Below, piece by piece: positions 51,137-59,019 of a stretch of DNA of 64,000 bases. The translations under genes and the position numbers were made by a program. A model generated the notes under the pieces. That model was not told the origin of the DNA, did not search any database, and was given only the letters and a program-made list of their open reading frames with translations. Source of the stretch: Rathayibacter sp. VKM Ac-2759 (lineage in GTDB: Bacteria; Actinomycetota; Actinomycetes; Actinomycetales; Microbacteriaceae); assembly GCF_009834225.1 (NCBI RefSeq), contig NZ_CP047176.1, positions 2,976,001 through 3,040,000 of the forward strand, written 5' to 3'. Position 1 is the first letter of the stretch; every line of letters begins with the position of its first letter.

Positions 51137-51252
51137 TCGTGCGCCGCGAGGCGGCGCACCGCGGTCGGCATGACGAGGTGGTTGCGCTCCAGGGAGCGGG
51201 GAGCGCCCGGCTACGCCGATTCGCTGACACGCGAATCGTCGGTCCACCTCGT
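51137..51252 (+). repeat. Dispersed bipartite-hairpin repeat, copy 2
   Basis: Hairpin A is a perfect 9-bp stem with a GAG loop (51139-51147 with 51151-51159); the core CCGCGGTCGGCA follows; a middle stem forms between 51184-51190 and 51200-51206; hairpin B pairs CGATTCGC (51217-51224) with GCGAATCG (51231-51238); an outer stem joins CGAGGTGG near 51174 to CCACCTCG near 51243. Compared with copy 1 and the array, stems differ by paired substitutions. It fills the gap between convergent terC and the response regulator gene. Confidence 0.75.
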
Positions 51253-51270
51253 GGGACACGCCGATTCTGG

Positions 51271-51297
51271 AGGCCCTCGGATGTGTTCCGGGGGCCT
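51271..51297. terminator. Terminator-like hairpin
   Basis: AGGCCCTCGGA (51271-51281) pairs with 51287-51297 with one wobble pair. It follows the dispersed repeat and lies between the convergent terC and response regulator genes. Confidence 0.6.
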
Positions 51298-51311
51298 TCG
51301 TGCCGATCGGG

Positions 51312-51974
51312 TCACTTCGCGCGGTACCGGTGCTCCGGGCGGCCGGTGGAGCCGTAGCTGAGGGTCATCTCGACCAGGCCGCGGCCGGCAAGCCCCGAGA
51401 GGTAGCGCTGAGCCGTCGCGCGCGAGATGCCCGCGCGCTCGGCGACCTCGAGGGCCGAGAGCTCCGCGCCCGACTCCGAGAGGCGGGCGAGGACCAGCTG
51501 CTCGGTCGCCGAGCGCGAGGGCTGCGCGGCCGTGGCGTCGCCCGAGTGCAGGATCCGCAGCGCCCGCTCCACCGCCTCCTGGTCGGCGACGCGGTCCTCG
51601 CGCAGCACGTTGCGGAAGCGCACGTAGGCGTCGAGCCGCTCGCCGAGCAGCCGGGCGTCGAACGGCTTGATCAGGTAGCCCAGGGCCCCCGCGTGCAGCG
51701 CCCGGCGCACCGTCGCTCCGTCGGAGGCGGCGCTCACGACGAACGCGTCGGTGTCGAGCTCGCGGAGCAGCGCGATCCCGCTCTGGTCCGGCAGATGCAC
51801 GTCGAGCAGCAGCAGATCGGGTGCGCTCTCGTGCACCGCGGCCCGGGCGGCGCGCGCCGTGTGCACCGGCGGCAGCGCGCGGAGCCCCTGCCGGGCGTCC
51901 ACGAGATCGGCGTGCAGCTGCGCGACGCGGAAGTCGTCGTCGACCACCAGCACGGTGCGCTCCTCGGTGCTCAC
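51312..51974 (-). CDS. CitB/DcuR-type response regulator
   Basis: The 220-residue product has a receiver domain (VLVVDDDFRVAQLH at the start; phosphoacceptor Asp in LLLLDVHLPDQSG near residue 56; Lys in YLIKPFDARLL) and a C-terminal winged helix (LSALEVAERAGISRATAQRYLSGL). This matches CitB/DctR regulators of di- and tricarboxylate metabolism. Start is GTG; GTGA overlap with the kinase stop shows translational coupling. It probably activates the citrate transporter gene at 53812 through TGCGCAGA repeats. Confidence 0.9.
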   Translation of the reverse strand: MSTEERTVLVVDDDFRVAQLHADLVDARQGLRALPPVHTARAARAAVHESAPDLLLLDVHLPDQSGIALLRELDTDAFVVSAASDGATVRRALHAGALGYLIKPFDARLLGERLDAYVRFRNVLREDRVADQEAVERALRILHSGDATAAQPSRSATEQLVLARLSESGAELSALEVAERAGISRATAQRYLSGLAGRGLVEMTLSYGSTGRPEHRYRAK

Positions 51975-53638
51975 GACTCGTCCTCCTCGCTCGGTGGGCA
52001 GACGACCCCGGGCAGCCGGGCGCAGAGCACCGCTCCCCCGGAGTCGCCGCCCGCGTCGGCCAGCCACACCGCGCCGCCGCGCCGCGCCGCGACCTCGCGG
52101 CAGAGCGGGAGACCGAAGCCGCGCCCGTGCACGCTGTCGTCGTCGACGTCCTCGGCCGCCCCGCGCGAGAAGAGCGACTCCGGCTCGGCCACGCCGTCTC
52201 CGGAGTCGGCGACCGTGACGAACAGCGCGTCGCCGTCGTCGAGCAGCTCGATCTCGACGAAGCGCACGTCGCGCCGGCCCTCGACCGCCGCGCGCACCGC
52301 GTTGTCGACGAGGTTGCCGACCACCGTCGCGACGTCCTCCGGCTCGGTCACCACTCCGCGCACCAGCGTCTCCTCGCCGAGGGTCAGCAGCACGCCCCGC
52401 TCGGCCGCCTCGATCCCCTTCGCACCGACCAGCGCCTGCAGGTAGGGCTCCTGCAGCCGGTCGGCGTGCTGCACCGGGTACTTGAGCGGGCCGCGCGTGA
52501 GCACCTCGCCGAGGTAGTCGCGCGCCGACTCGGTGCGGCCCGCGTCGAGCAGGCCGGCGACGACGTGCAGGCGGTTCGCGAACTCGTGGCGCTGCACGCG
52601 CAGCGCGTTGGTCATCGCGCCCACCGCGTCGAGGCGGCGGCTCAGCGCCGCGACGTCGGTGCGGTCGCGCAGCACGACGACGATGCCGAGGTCCCGGTCG
52701 CCGCGGGTGACCCTGCGGATGTCGACGTAGACGATGCGCGAGCGCACCACGAAGCCCTCGGCGGCCGTCGGCGCCTCGGGCGCGCGGAGCGACGCCTCGA
52801 TCAGGTCGGCGAGCGGAGTCGGCAGCGCGAGCTCCGCGAGCGGCCGCCCGTGCAGGGCGCGTCCCGTCGGGTCCTCCGACCCCAGGATCGCGGCGGCACG
52901 GGCGTTGCAGACGCCGATCACGCCGTCGCGGTCGAACGCGAGCACTCCCTCGTCGACCCCGTCGAGCACCGCGGCCTGGTCCTGCACGAGCGAGGTGAGC
53001 TCCTCGGGGGCGAGGCCGAGGGTCAGCCGCAGCAGGCGGCGGCGGATGAAGACGGAGGCGACCGCGGCGAGCGCGAGGCCCGCGAGCGCCGCGGCCAGCA
53101 CGCCGAGCAGGGCGGTCGGCAGGTCGGTGAAGACACTGGAGCGCGCGAAGCCGATGCTGACCTCGCCGACGACGTCGCCGCCTCCGGGACCGTAGACCGG
53201 CACCTTCGCGCGCGCCGACTCCCCGAGCGTCCCCGTGCCCCACGACACCGACTCGCGACCGGCGAGCGCCTCCTCGGCGCTGGTGGACACGACCTCGCCG
53301 AGCCGCTCGGGGTCGGGGTGCGCCAGCCGGATCCCCTCGTCGTCGGTGATCACGACGAAGAGGGCGCCGGTGCGCTCCTCGATCGACTCGGCGGTCGTCT
53401 CGAGCACGCCGTCCTGCAGCTGGTCGCGCGCGGGCGTGCCGGGATCGGCGGAGTAGGTGGCGACGGCGTCGCGCACGTCGGAGTCCTCGGCGACGGTGCG
53501 CGCGATGGCGAGCGCCGTCTCCTCCGCCTCGCCCCGCAGCTGCTGGACGCTGAGGGCCGTGACGAGTCCGGCGCAGACGAGCACCGCGGCCGAGACGGTC
53601 GCGAGCTGCAGCACGAGCACGTGGGTCGCGAAGCGCAT
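51971..53638 (-). CDS. CitA/DcuS-type sensor histidine kinase
   Basis: The 555-residue kinase has an N-terminal transmembrane helix, an extracytoplasmic sCache-like sensor (about 35-160), a second helix (about 168-190), a PAS domain (about 200-310, AVLDGVDEGVLAFDRDGVIG), and a kinase module. The module contains the phosphoacceptor His in VQRHEFANRLHVVAGLL and N/G boxes NLVDNAVRAAVEG and GRGFGLPLCREVAARRGG. This is the CitA/DcuS group, which senses citrate or C4-dicarboxylates outside the cell. ATG 53638 follows GAGGAGG; a longer start at 53686 lies upstream of the expected promoter region. Confidence 0.92.
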   Translation of the reverse strand: MRFATHVLVLQLATVSAAVLVCAGLVTALSVQQLRGEAEETALAIARTVAEDSDVRDAVATYSADPGTPARDQLQDGVLETTAESIEERTGALFVVITDDEGIRLAHPDPERLGEVVSTSAEEALAGRESVSWGTGTLGESARAKVPVYGPGGGDVVGEVSIGFARSSVFTDLPTALLGVLAAALAGLALAAVASVFIRRRLLRLTLGLAPEELTSLVQDQAAVLDGVDEGVLAFDRDGVIGVCNARAAAILGSEDPTGRALHGRPLAELALPTPLADLIEASLRAPEAPTAAEGFVVRSRIVYVDIRRVTRGDRDLGIVVVLRDRTDVAALSRRLDAVGAMTNALRVQRHEFANRLHVVAGLLDAGRTESARDYLGEVLTRGPLKYPVQHADRLQEPYLQALVGAKGIEAAERGVLLTLGEETLVRGVVTEPEDVATVVGNLVDNAVRAAVEGRRDVRFVEIELLDDGDALFVTVADSGDGVAEPESLFSRGAAEDVDDDSVHGRGFGLPLCREVAARRGGAVWLADAGGDSGGAVLCARLPGVVCPPSEEDES

Positions 53639-53661
53639 CGGGCCTCCTCGCCGCAGGTCAC

Positions 53662-53696
53662 TGCGCAGAATGCGCAGAACCCACACTATGCGCAGA
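53662..53696. promoter_or_regulatory. Three TGCGCAGA direct repeats, candidate response-regulator sites
   Basis: TGCGCAGA occurs at 53662-53669, 53671-53678 and 53689-53696, with starts 9 and 18 bp apart. They lie in the divergent region between the kinase/regulator operon and the citrate transporter and surround a TAGTGT -10 (minus strand, 53683-53688). This is the expected arrangement for an autoregulated CitB-type regulator. Confidence 0.6.
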
Positions 53697-53811
53697 TCGC
53701 GCGCTAATGAGCGATACCCGGGCGGGCGGGCTGCGCCTCCCTAGGGTTTCCATGACCCGGAGAGCCGACGCTCCCCAGGGAGCCGGACGCACGACGACGA
53801 AGGAGTCAGCA

Positions 53812-55284
53812 GTGTTGGTAGTACTCGGATTCACGATGATCCTGGCCTTCATGGCCCTGATCATGACCAAGAGGCTCACGCCGATGGTCGCCCTGATCGT
53901 CGTGCCGACGATCTTCGGGCTCTTCGCCGGCGCCGGGCTCGGCATCGGCGACATGGTGCTGGAGGCGATCGGCAGCCTCGCCCCGACCGCCGCGCTGCTG
54001 ATGTTCGCGATCATGTACTTCGGGATCATGATCGACGTCGGGCTCTTCGATCCGCTGATCCGCTTCATCGTCCGCGCGCTCGGCGACGACCCGGCCAAGG
54101 TCGTGCTCGGCACGGCGCTGCTGGCCGGCGCCGTCTCGCTCGACGGCGACGGCTCGACCACCTTCATCGTGACGACCGCGGCGATGCTGCCGATCTACCT
54201 CCGCCTCGGGATGAACCCCGTCGTGCTCACCTGCGTCGCCGGCCTGGCGAACGGCACGCTCAACATCGTCCCGTGGGGCGGACCGACGGTGCGCGCCGCG
54301 GCCGCGCTGCAGGTCTCGCCGAGCGACATCTTCGTGCCGATGCTCCCCTCCCTCGCGGTGGGCCTGGTCGTCACCCTCGTCTTCGCCTGGTTCCTCGGGC
54401 TCGGCGAGCGCCGCCGCCTCGGCTCGCTCGCCCTCGCCGAGCCGATGCTCGAGCGCGAGCTCGTCGGCGCCGGCGCCTCGAAGACCCGCGGTGGCCTCGC
54501 CGCCCTCACCGGCGGCATCCGCACCGTCGCCCGCGAGCGCTTCTCGTTCCTCCGGGGCCCGGAGTCGCTGCGCGGCGCGCAGGTCGCCGTCGCGGCCCGC
54601 GTGCAGGCCGACGACGCCGACACCGCGATGGCCGACACGATGCTCGACCCCGAGCGCGAGACCCTCCGCCCGAAGCTGATCTGGGTCAACCTCGTGCTGA
54701 CGCTCGCCGTGATGACGCTGCTGGTGGCCGACGTCCTGCCCCTCGCCTACGTCTTCATGGTCGGCTCCGCGGTCGCGCTGCTGATCAACTTCCCGAAGAT
54801 GAAGGACCAGGCGTCCGAGATCGTCAAGCACGCCCCGAGCATCGTCGGCGTCGTCTCGATGGTCCTCGCGGCGGGCGTCCTGATCGGCGTGCTCAACGGC
54901 ACCGGCATGGTCGACGCGATGGCCGAGTGGGTCGTCGACGTCATCCCGCCGGCGCTCGGGCCCTTCCTCGCCGTGATCACCGGCATCCTGAGCATCCCGA
55001 TGACCTTCTTCATGTCGAACGACGCCTTCTACTACGGGATCCTCCCCGTGCTCTCCGAGAGCGCCGCCAACTACGGCATCGACCCCGTCGAGATGGCGCG
55101 CGCCTCGATCACCGGGCAGCCGGTCCACCTGCAGAGCCCGCTGGTGCCGGCGATCCTCCTGCTGGTCTCGCTCGCCGCGGTCAACCTGGGCGACCACCAC
55201 CGCAAGGTGCTGTGGCGCGCGGTGATCGTCTCGCTGGTGATGCTCGCCGTGGGCGTGCTGGTCGGCGCGATCCCGTTCGGCTGA
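53812..55284 (+). CDS. CitMHS family citrate transporter
   Basis: The 490-residue membrane protein has about 12 helices and CitMHS family segments: LTPMVALIVVPTIFGLFAG, LDGDGSTTFIVTTAAMLPIY, NIVPWGGPTVRAAAAL, and FFMSNDAFYYGILPVL. CitMHS proteins import citrate complexed with a divalent metal using protons. The GTG at 53812 follows GAAGGAG by 6 nt (TTG at 53815 is an alternative). A TAGGGT -10 near 53742 gives a ~60-nt leader. The divergent CitA/CitB pair very likely controls it. Confidence 0.9.
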   Translation: MLVVLGFTMILAFMALIMTKRLTPMVALIVVPTIFGLFAGAGLGIGDMVLEAIGSLAPTAALLMFAIMYFGIMIDVGLFDPLIRFIVRALGDDPAKVVLGTALLAGAVSLDGDGSTTFIVTTAAMLPIYLRLGMNPVVLTCVAGLANGTLNIVPWGGPTVRAAAALQVSPSDIFVPMLPSLAVGLVVTLVFAWFLGLGERRRLGSLALAEPMLERELVGAGASKTRGGLAALTGGIRTVARERFSFLRGPESLRGAQVAVAARVQADDADTAMADTMLDPERETLRPKLIWVNLVLTLAVMTLLVADVLPLAYVFMVGSAVALLINFPKMKDQASEIVKHAPSIVGVVSMVLAAGVLIGVLNGTGMVDAMAEWVVDVIPPALGPFLAVITGILSIPMTFFMSNDAFYYGILPVLSESAANYGIDPVEMARASITGQPVHLQSPLVPAILLLVSLAAVNLGDHHRKVLWRAVIVSLVMLAVGVLVGAIPFG

Positions 55285-55296
55285 GCCGGAGACGAT

Positions 55297-55335
55297 CAGG
55301 ACGGGGCCCTCGCTGTCGGCGGGGGCCCCGTCCTG
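55297..55335. terminator. Bidirectional terminator
   Basis: A perfect 13-bp inverted repeat (55297-55309 with 55323-55335) lies between the convergent citrate transporter and TauE-type genes. Confidence 0.75.
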
Positions 55336-55338
55336 CGT

Positions 55339-56142
55339 CTAGAGCAGTGGAGTGATGTTCTCGACCCAGACGTCGGTGCCGAGCTTCAGGATGAGCGCGC
55401 CGACGACCACGAGGAACGCGATCCGGATGAAGCGGCTCCCCTTCGCGACCGCCATCCGCGAGCCGAGGTAGGCGCCCGCCACGTTCGCCAGGCCCATGAA
55501 CAGGCCCAGCACCCAGATCACGTGACCGCCGGGGACGAAGTAGAGCAGCGCACCGAGGTTCGTCGCCACGTTGACGATCTTCGCCTTGGCGCTGGCGAGC
55601 AGGAAGTCGTAGCCGAGCGCGGTGATCAGCGCGATGATCAGGAAGGTGCCCGTTCCGGGGCCGATCAGACCGTCGTAGAAGCCGATCACCAGCCCGAGCA
55701 CCGCCGCGGTGACCAGGTGCCGGCGACCCGCGTGCTTGAGCGCCGTCGCGGCCCCCATCGCCGGCCGGGCGATCGTGACGACGGCCACGACGATCAGCGC
55801 CACCACGATGATCGGCTTGAAGACGGAGGAGGGCAGCAGCCCCGCGAGCGTCGCGCCTCCGTAGCTCCCGGCGAGGGCCACGGCCGCCATCGGCAGCGCC
55901 GTCCGCAGATCCGGCTTCGCCCGGCGGTAGAAGGTGATCGCGCTGGTCGTCGTGCCGAAGACCGAGGCGAGCTTGTTGGTCGCGAGCGCCTGCACCGGCG
56001 AGATCCCGGGCACGAGCAGCAGGGCGGGCAGCTGGAGGAGGCCGCCACCGCCCACCACGGCGTCGATCCAGCCCGCGGCGAACGCGGCGAGGATCATGAG
56101 CGCGATGATCGGGAGACCGAGGTCGGAGGGGTTGGTCAGCAC
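55339..56142 (-). CDS. Sulfite exporter TauE/SafE family protein
   Basis: The 267-residue protein has about eight transmembrane helices, with the family motif AGWIDAVVGGGGLLQLPALLL near the N-terminus and a repeat in the second half (GFYDGLIGPGTGTFLIIALI). Such transporters export sulfite, sulfoacetate or other sulfur anions; the substrate is undetermined. The start is GTG at 56142; TACCCT lies exactly 7 nt upstream, giving a leaderless mRNA and excluding the longer reading frame. Confidence 0.9.
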   Translation of the reverse strand: MLTNPSDLGLPIIALMILAAFAAGWIDAVVGGGGLLQLPALLLVPGISPVQALATNKLASVFGTTTSAITFYRRAKPDLRTALPMAAVALAGSYGGATLAGLLPSSVFKPIIVVALIVVAVVTIARPAMGAATALKHAGRRHLVTAAVLGLVIGFYDGLIGPGTGTFLIIALITALGYDFLLASAKAKIVNVATNLGALLYFVPGGHVIWVLGLFMGLANVAGAYLGSRMAVAKGSRFIRIAFLVVVGALILKLGTDVWVENITPLL

Positions 56143-56149
56143 TTCTGCG

Positions 56150-56155
56150 AGGGTA
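56150..56155 (-). promoter_or_regulatory. -10 box of leaderless TauE promoter
   Basis: TACCCT on the minus strand, 7 nt before the GTG start at 56142. Confidence 0.45.
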
Positions 56156-56198
56156 CGCGAGGGCCGTCGACCCCCTCGACGCGGCGCCGGTGCCGCTC

Positions 56199-56204
56199 TA
56201 GGGT
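56199..56204 (+). promoter_or_regulatory. -10 box of leaderless LLM oxidoreductase promoter
   Basis: TAGGGT, 7 nt before the ATG at 56212. Confidence 0.5.
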
Positions 56205-56211
56205 CGGCGGC

Positions 56212-57207
56212 ATGCGATTCGGACTCTTCATCCCCCAGGGCTGGCGCCACGACCTCGTCGGCATCGACCCCGCCCAGCAGTGGCGCACCATGAACGACCT
56301 CGCCCAGCACGCCGACGCCGGCGCCGACTGGGAGTCGATCTGGGTGTACGACCACTTCCACACCGTCCCGAAGGTGACCGAGGAGGCGACGCACGAGGCC
56401 TGGTCGCTGATGAGCGCGTTCGGCGCCACCACCTCGCGCGTCCGCCTCGGCCAGATGTGCACGTGCATGAGCTACCGCAACCCGGCCTACCTCGCGAAGG
56501 TCGCGACGACGGTCGACATCATCTCGGGCGGTCGCGTCGAGATGGGCATCGGCGGCGGCTGGTACGAGCACGAGTGGCGCGCCTACGGCTACGGCTTCCC
56601 GCCGATCGCCGAGCGGCTCGGCCGCCTCGACGAGGGCGTGCAGATCATGCGCCAGGCCTGGACCACGGGCAGCTCGACGCTCGACGGCAAGCACTACCAG
56701 GTCGACGGCGCGCAGAACCGGCCCCTCCCCCTCCAGAGCGGCGGCATCCCGCTGTGGGTGGCCGGCGGAGGCGAGAAGGTCACGCTGCGCATCGCCGCGC
56801 AGTACGCGCAGTACACCAACTTCGCGGGAGCTCCGGAGGCGTTCGAGCAGAAGAGCGCGATCCTCCGCGGTCACTGCGAGCGCCTGGGCACCGACTACTC
56901 GGCGATCACCCGCAGCGCCAACTACAACGTGATGATCGGCGAGACGGAGGCCGAGGTCGAGCAGGGCCTCCAGCGCCTCGAGGAGCGCGTGGCGCCGTAC
57001 CTCGGAGCCGAGGGCGCCGCGGCCTTCGTCGGCGAGTACCGCAGCCCCGACGCCCTCGCGGTCGGCACCCCGGCGCAGATCCTCGACCGCCTGGGCGACA
57101 TGCAGTCGCGCGGGATGGACTACGGCATCTTCTACTTCCCGGACGCCGCCTACGACCGCTCCGGCATCGAGCTCTTCGAGCGCGAGGTGCAGTCGAAGCT
57201 GTCCTGA
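56212..57207 (+). CDS. LLM class F420-dependent oxidoreductase
   Basis: The 331-residue protein has the luciferase-like (beta/alpha)8 fold: MRFGLFIPQGWRHDLVG at the start, WESIWVYDHFHTVP, RVRLGQMCTCMSYRNPAYLAKVATTVD, and GGRVEMGIGGGWYEHEWRAYG. Actinobacterial members of this class generally use the deazaflavin F420 rather than FMN. The substrate is unknown. Leaderless start. Confidence 0.9.
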   Translation: MRFGLFIPQGWRHDLVGIDPAQQWRTMNDLAQHADAGADWESIWVYDHFHTVPKVTEEATHEAWSLMSAFGATTSRVRLGQMCTCMSYRNPAYLAKVATTVDIISGGRVEMGIGGGWYEHEWRAYGYGFPPIAERLGRLDEGVQIMRQAWTTGSSTLDGKHYQVDGAQNRPLPLQSGGIPLWVAGGGEKVTLRIAAQYAQYTNFAGAPEAFEQKSAILRGHCERLGTDYSAITRSANYNVMIGETEAEVEQGLQRLEERVAPYLGAEGAAAFVGEYRSPDALAVGTPAQILDRLGDMQSRGMDYGIFYFPDAAYDRSGIELFEREVQSKLS

Positions 57208-57290
57208 CGTCGGACGCGGTTCTCGGTGGCCGCGGCCTACGCCTCCGGTCGCGCCTTCGCAAGTCCCTGCGTGCCCGGCGCCGCCGCGCC

Positions 57291-57296
57291 TACGGT
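57291..57296 (+). promoter_or_regulatory. -10 box of leaderless small-protein operon
   Basis: TACGGT, 6 nt before the ATG at 57303. Confidence 0.5.
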
Positions 57297-57302
57297 CGGA
57301 GC

Positions 57303-57545
57303 ATGGACGCACAGGACATCCGCTGGAACGACGAAGCACGAGCCAAGATCCTCGACGACTCCGACGCGGTGCTCCGCGAAGCCGTCCTCGATCTGGCGAA
57401 GACCAAGAAGGGCGAGCCCTGGGAGGACGTGTTCGCCGAGCTGAACGCGCGCCTCAAGGACCGCTTCATCGACTTCGAGCCGGGACCGGACCTCCGCAAG
57501 TACGCGGAGGCCGTCTCGGCCGGCGAGATCGAGGACGGATCGTGA
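57303..57545 (+). CDS. Small acidic hypothetical protein
   Basis: The 80-residue soluble protein is helical and charged: EARAKILDDSDAVLREAVLD, KTKKGEPWEDVFAELNARLK, and FIDFEPGPDLRKYAEAVSAG. No family is recognised from memory. The leaderless ATG is supported by its -10 box, and the stop overlaps the next start (GTGA), so the two small genes are coupled. Confidence 0.7.
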   Translation: MDAQDIRWNDEARAKILDDSDAVLREAVLDLAKTKKGEPWEDVFAELNARLKDRFIDFEPGPDLRKYAEAVSAGEIEDGS

Positions 57546-57709
57546 GCGGCACCGGCGCCGAGGATCCGGCGCTGACCGACGAGATCGAGTCGATCAGGAA
57601 CCTCGGCGAGGGACGGGTCGGCGAGACGGCCGGCCCGGAGGACGTCGAGCAGAAGCTGACTCCGGAGGAGGACGCCGAGATCGAGAAGAAGCTCAAGGGT
57701 CGGGGCTGA
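57542..57709 (+). CDS. Very small acidic hypothetical protein
   Basis: A 55-residue GTG-started frame, overlapping the previous gene by 4 nt, encodes a hydrophilic protein (EIESIRNLGEGRVGETAGPE, then QKLTPEEDAEIEKKLKGRG). Strong third-position G/C and the coupled start support real translation. Function is unknown. A terminator follows 13 nt after the stop. Confidence 0.6.
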   Translation: MSGTGAEDPALTDEIESIRNLGEGRVGETAGPEDVEQKLTPEEDAEIEKKLKGRG

Positions 57710-57722
57710 CCCCGAGAACGCG

Positions 57723-57756
57723 GAAGGCCCGCTCCCCCTCGAGGGAGCGGGCCTTC
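57723..57756. terminator. Bidirectional terminator
   Basis: A perfect 14-bp inverted repeat (57723-57736 with 57743-57756, 6-nt loop) separates the convergent small-protein operon and OYE-family gene. Confidence 0.8.
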
Positions 57757-57768
57757 GTCGTGCCGCGA

Positions 57769-58845
57769 CTAGGCCGAGAGCTTCTCGTAGTCGACGTAGC
57801 CCTCGGCTCCGCTGGCGTAGACCGTGGCCTGGTTCAGCTCGTTCTCGGGGTGCCCGCCCTGCCAGCGCTCGACGAGGTCGGGGTTGGCCATCACGGGGCG
57901 GCCGACGGCCACGGCGTCGGCGTGCCCGTCGGAGATGAGGGCGGTCGCCTCCTCGCGGCTGGTCGGGCTGCCGAAGCCGCTGTTCGCGACGAGGACGCCG
58001 CCGAAGCGCGAGCGCAGGTGCTGGACGAACTCGCCCGCCGGCTCGGCGTGCAGGACGCTGAGGTAGGACAGGCCGAGCGGCGCGAGACCGTCGACGAGCG
58101 CCTCGTAGGTGGCGCGCACGTCGTCGGCGTCGGTCTCGAGGACGTCCTGGATGTTGTGGCTCGGCGAGACGCGGATGCCGACGCGGCCGGCGCCGACCTC
58201 GTCGACGATCGCCCGGGTGACCTCGAGCGGGAACGCCGCGCGGGCCGCAGGGCTGCCGCCGTAGGAGTCGGTGCGGACGTTCGAGGCCGGCGAGAGGAAC
58301 TCGTGCAGCAGGTAGCCGTTGGCCGAGTGCACCTCGACGCCGTCGAAGCCCGCGTCGATCGCGCGGCGGGCCGCGGCGACGAACTCGTCGCGGACGTCGG
58401 CGAGCTCCTCGGTGGTGAGGGCGTGGGGCACGGGGAACGGCTTCTTGCCGCCGTCGGGCACCCGCACCTCGTCGGCGATGGCGATCGCGCTGGGGGCGAC
58501 GATCCGGTCGGTGCCGGTGATGTCGGTGTGCGAGACGCGCCCGGCGTTCATGAGCTGCATGACGATGCGTCCGCCCGCGGCGTGCACGGCCTCGGCGACC
58601 GCGCGCCAGCCCTCGGCCTGCGCCGGGGTGGCGATGCCGGGCTGACCGGCGTAGCCCTTCGACTCCGCGCTCGGGAACACGCCCTCGCTGATGATGAGCC
58701 CGATGCTGGCGCGCTGTGCGTAGTGCTCGGCGATCAGGGCACCGGGGATGCCCTTCTCGTCGGCGCGCAGGCGCGTCATCGGCGCCATCACGAGTCGGTT
58801 CGGCAGCTCGAGGTCGCCGGCGGTGAGGGGGGAGAACGGATCCAC
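57769..58845 (-). CDS. Alkene reductase, Old Yellow Enzyme family
   Basis: The 358-residue flavoenzyme shows OYE landmarks: LPNRLVMAPMTRLRAD at the N-terminus, IVMQLMNAGRVSH, DAGFDGVEVHSANGYLLHEFLSP, and the FMN-phosphate region VANSGFGSPTSREEA with AVAVGRPVMANPDLVERW. It reduces activated C=C bonds using NAD(P)H. The start is GTG at 58845 (VDPFSPLTAG) behind GAAAGG; there is no closer ATG. Confidence 0.92.
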   Translation of the reverse strand: MDPFSPLTAGDLELPNRLVMAPMTRLRADEKGIPGALIAEHYAQRASIGLIISEGVFPSAESKGYAGQPGIATPAQAEGWRAVAEAVHAAGGRIVMQLMNAGRVSHTDITGTDRIVAPSAIAIADEVRVPDGGKKPFPVPHALTTEELADVRDEFVAAARRAIDAGFDGVEVHSANGYLLHEFLSPASNVRTDSYGGSPAARAAFPLEVTRAIVDEVGAGRVGIRVSPSHNIQDVLETDADDVRATYEALVDGLAPLGLSYLSVLHAEPAGEFVQHLRSRFGGVLVANSGFGSPTSREEATALISDGHADAVAVGRPVMANPDLVERWQGGHPENELNQATVYASGAEGYVDYEKLSA

Positions 58846-58982
58846 GGATCGCCTTTCGGAGGGGGACGGGGGGCGCGAGCAGCACTCGCACCCCGGTCGG
58901 CAACGGCACCCGGCGCTCCGGCATTCCGATTCCCGGCGTTCTCCCATCCGCCGGGCGTCCTGCTGGGCGGCGGGCGGGCTGT

Positions 58983-58988
58983 CTACAC
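58983..58988 (+). promoter_or_regulatory. -10 box of the TPM-domain gene
   Basis: TACACT lies 31 nt before the ATG at 59020, so this transcript has a short leader containing the AAGGAG ribosome site, unlike the leaderless genes. Confidence 0.45.
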
Positions 58989-59019
58989 TCGGGAGGCGAA
59001 CGACGAAGGAGTGTGCGCG

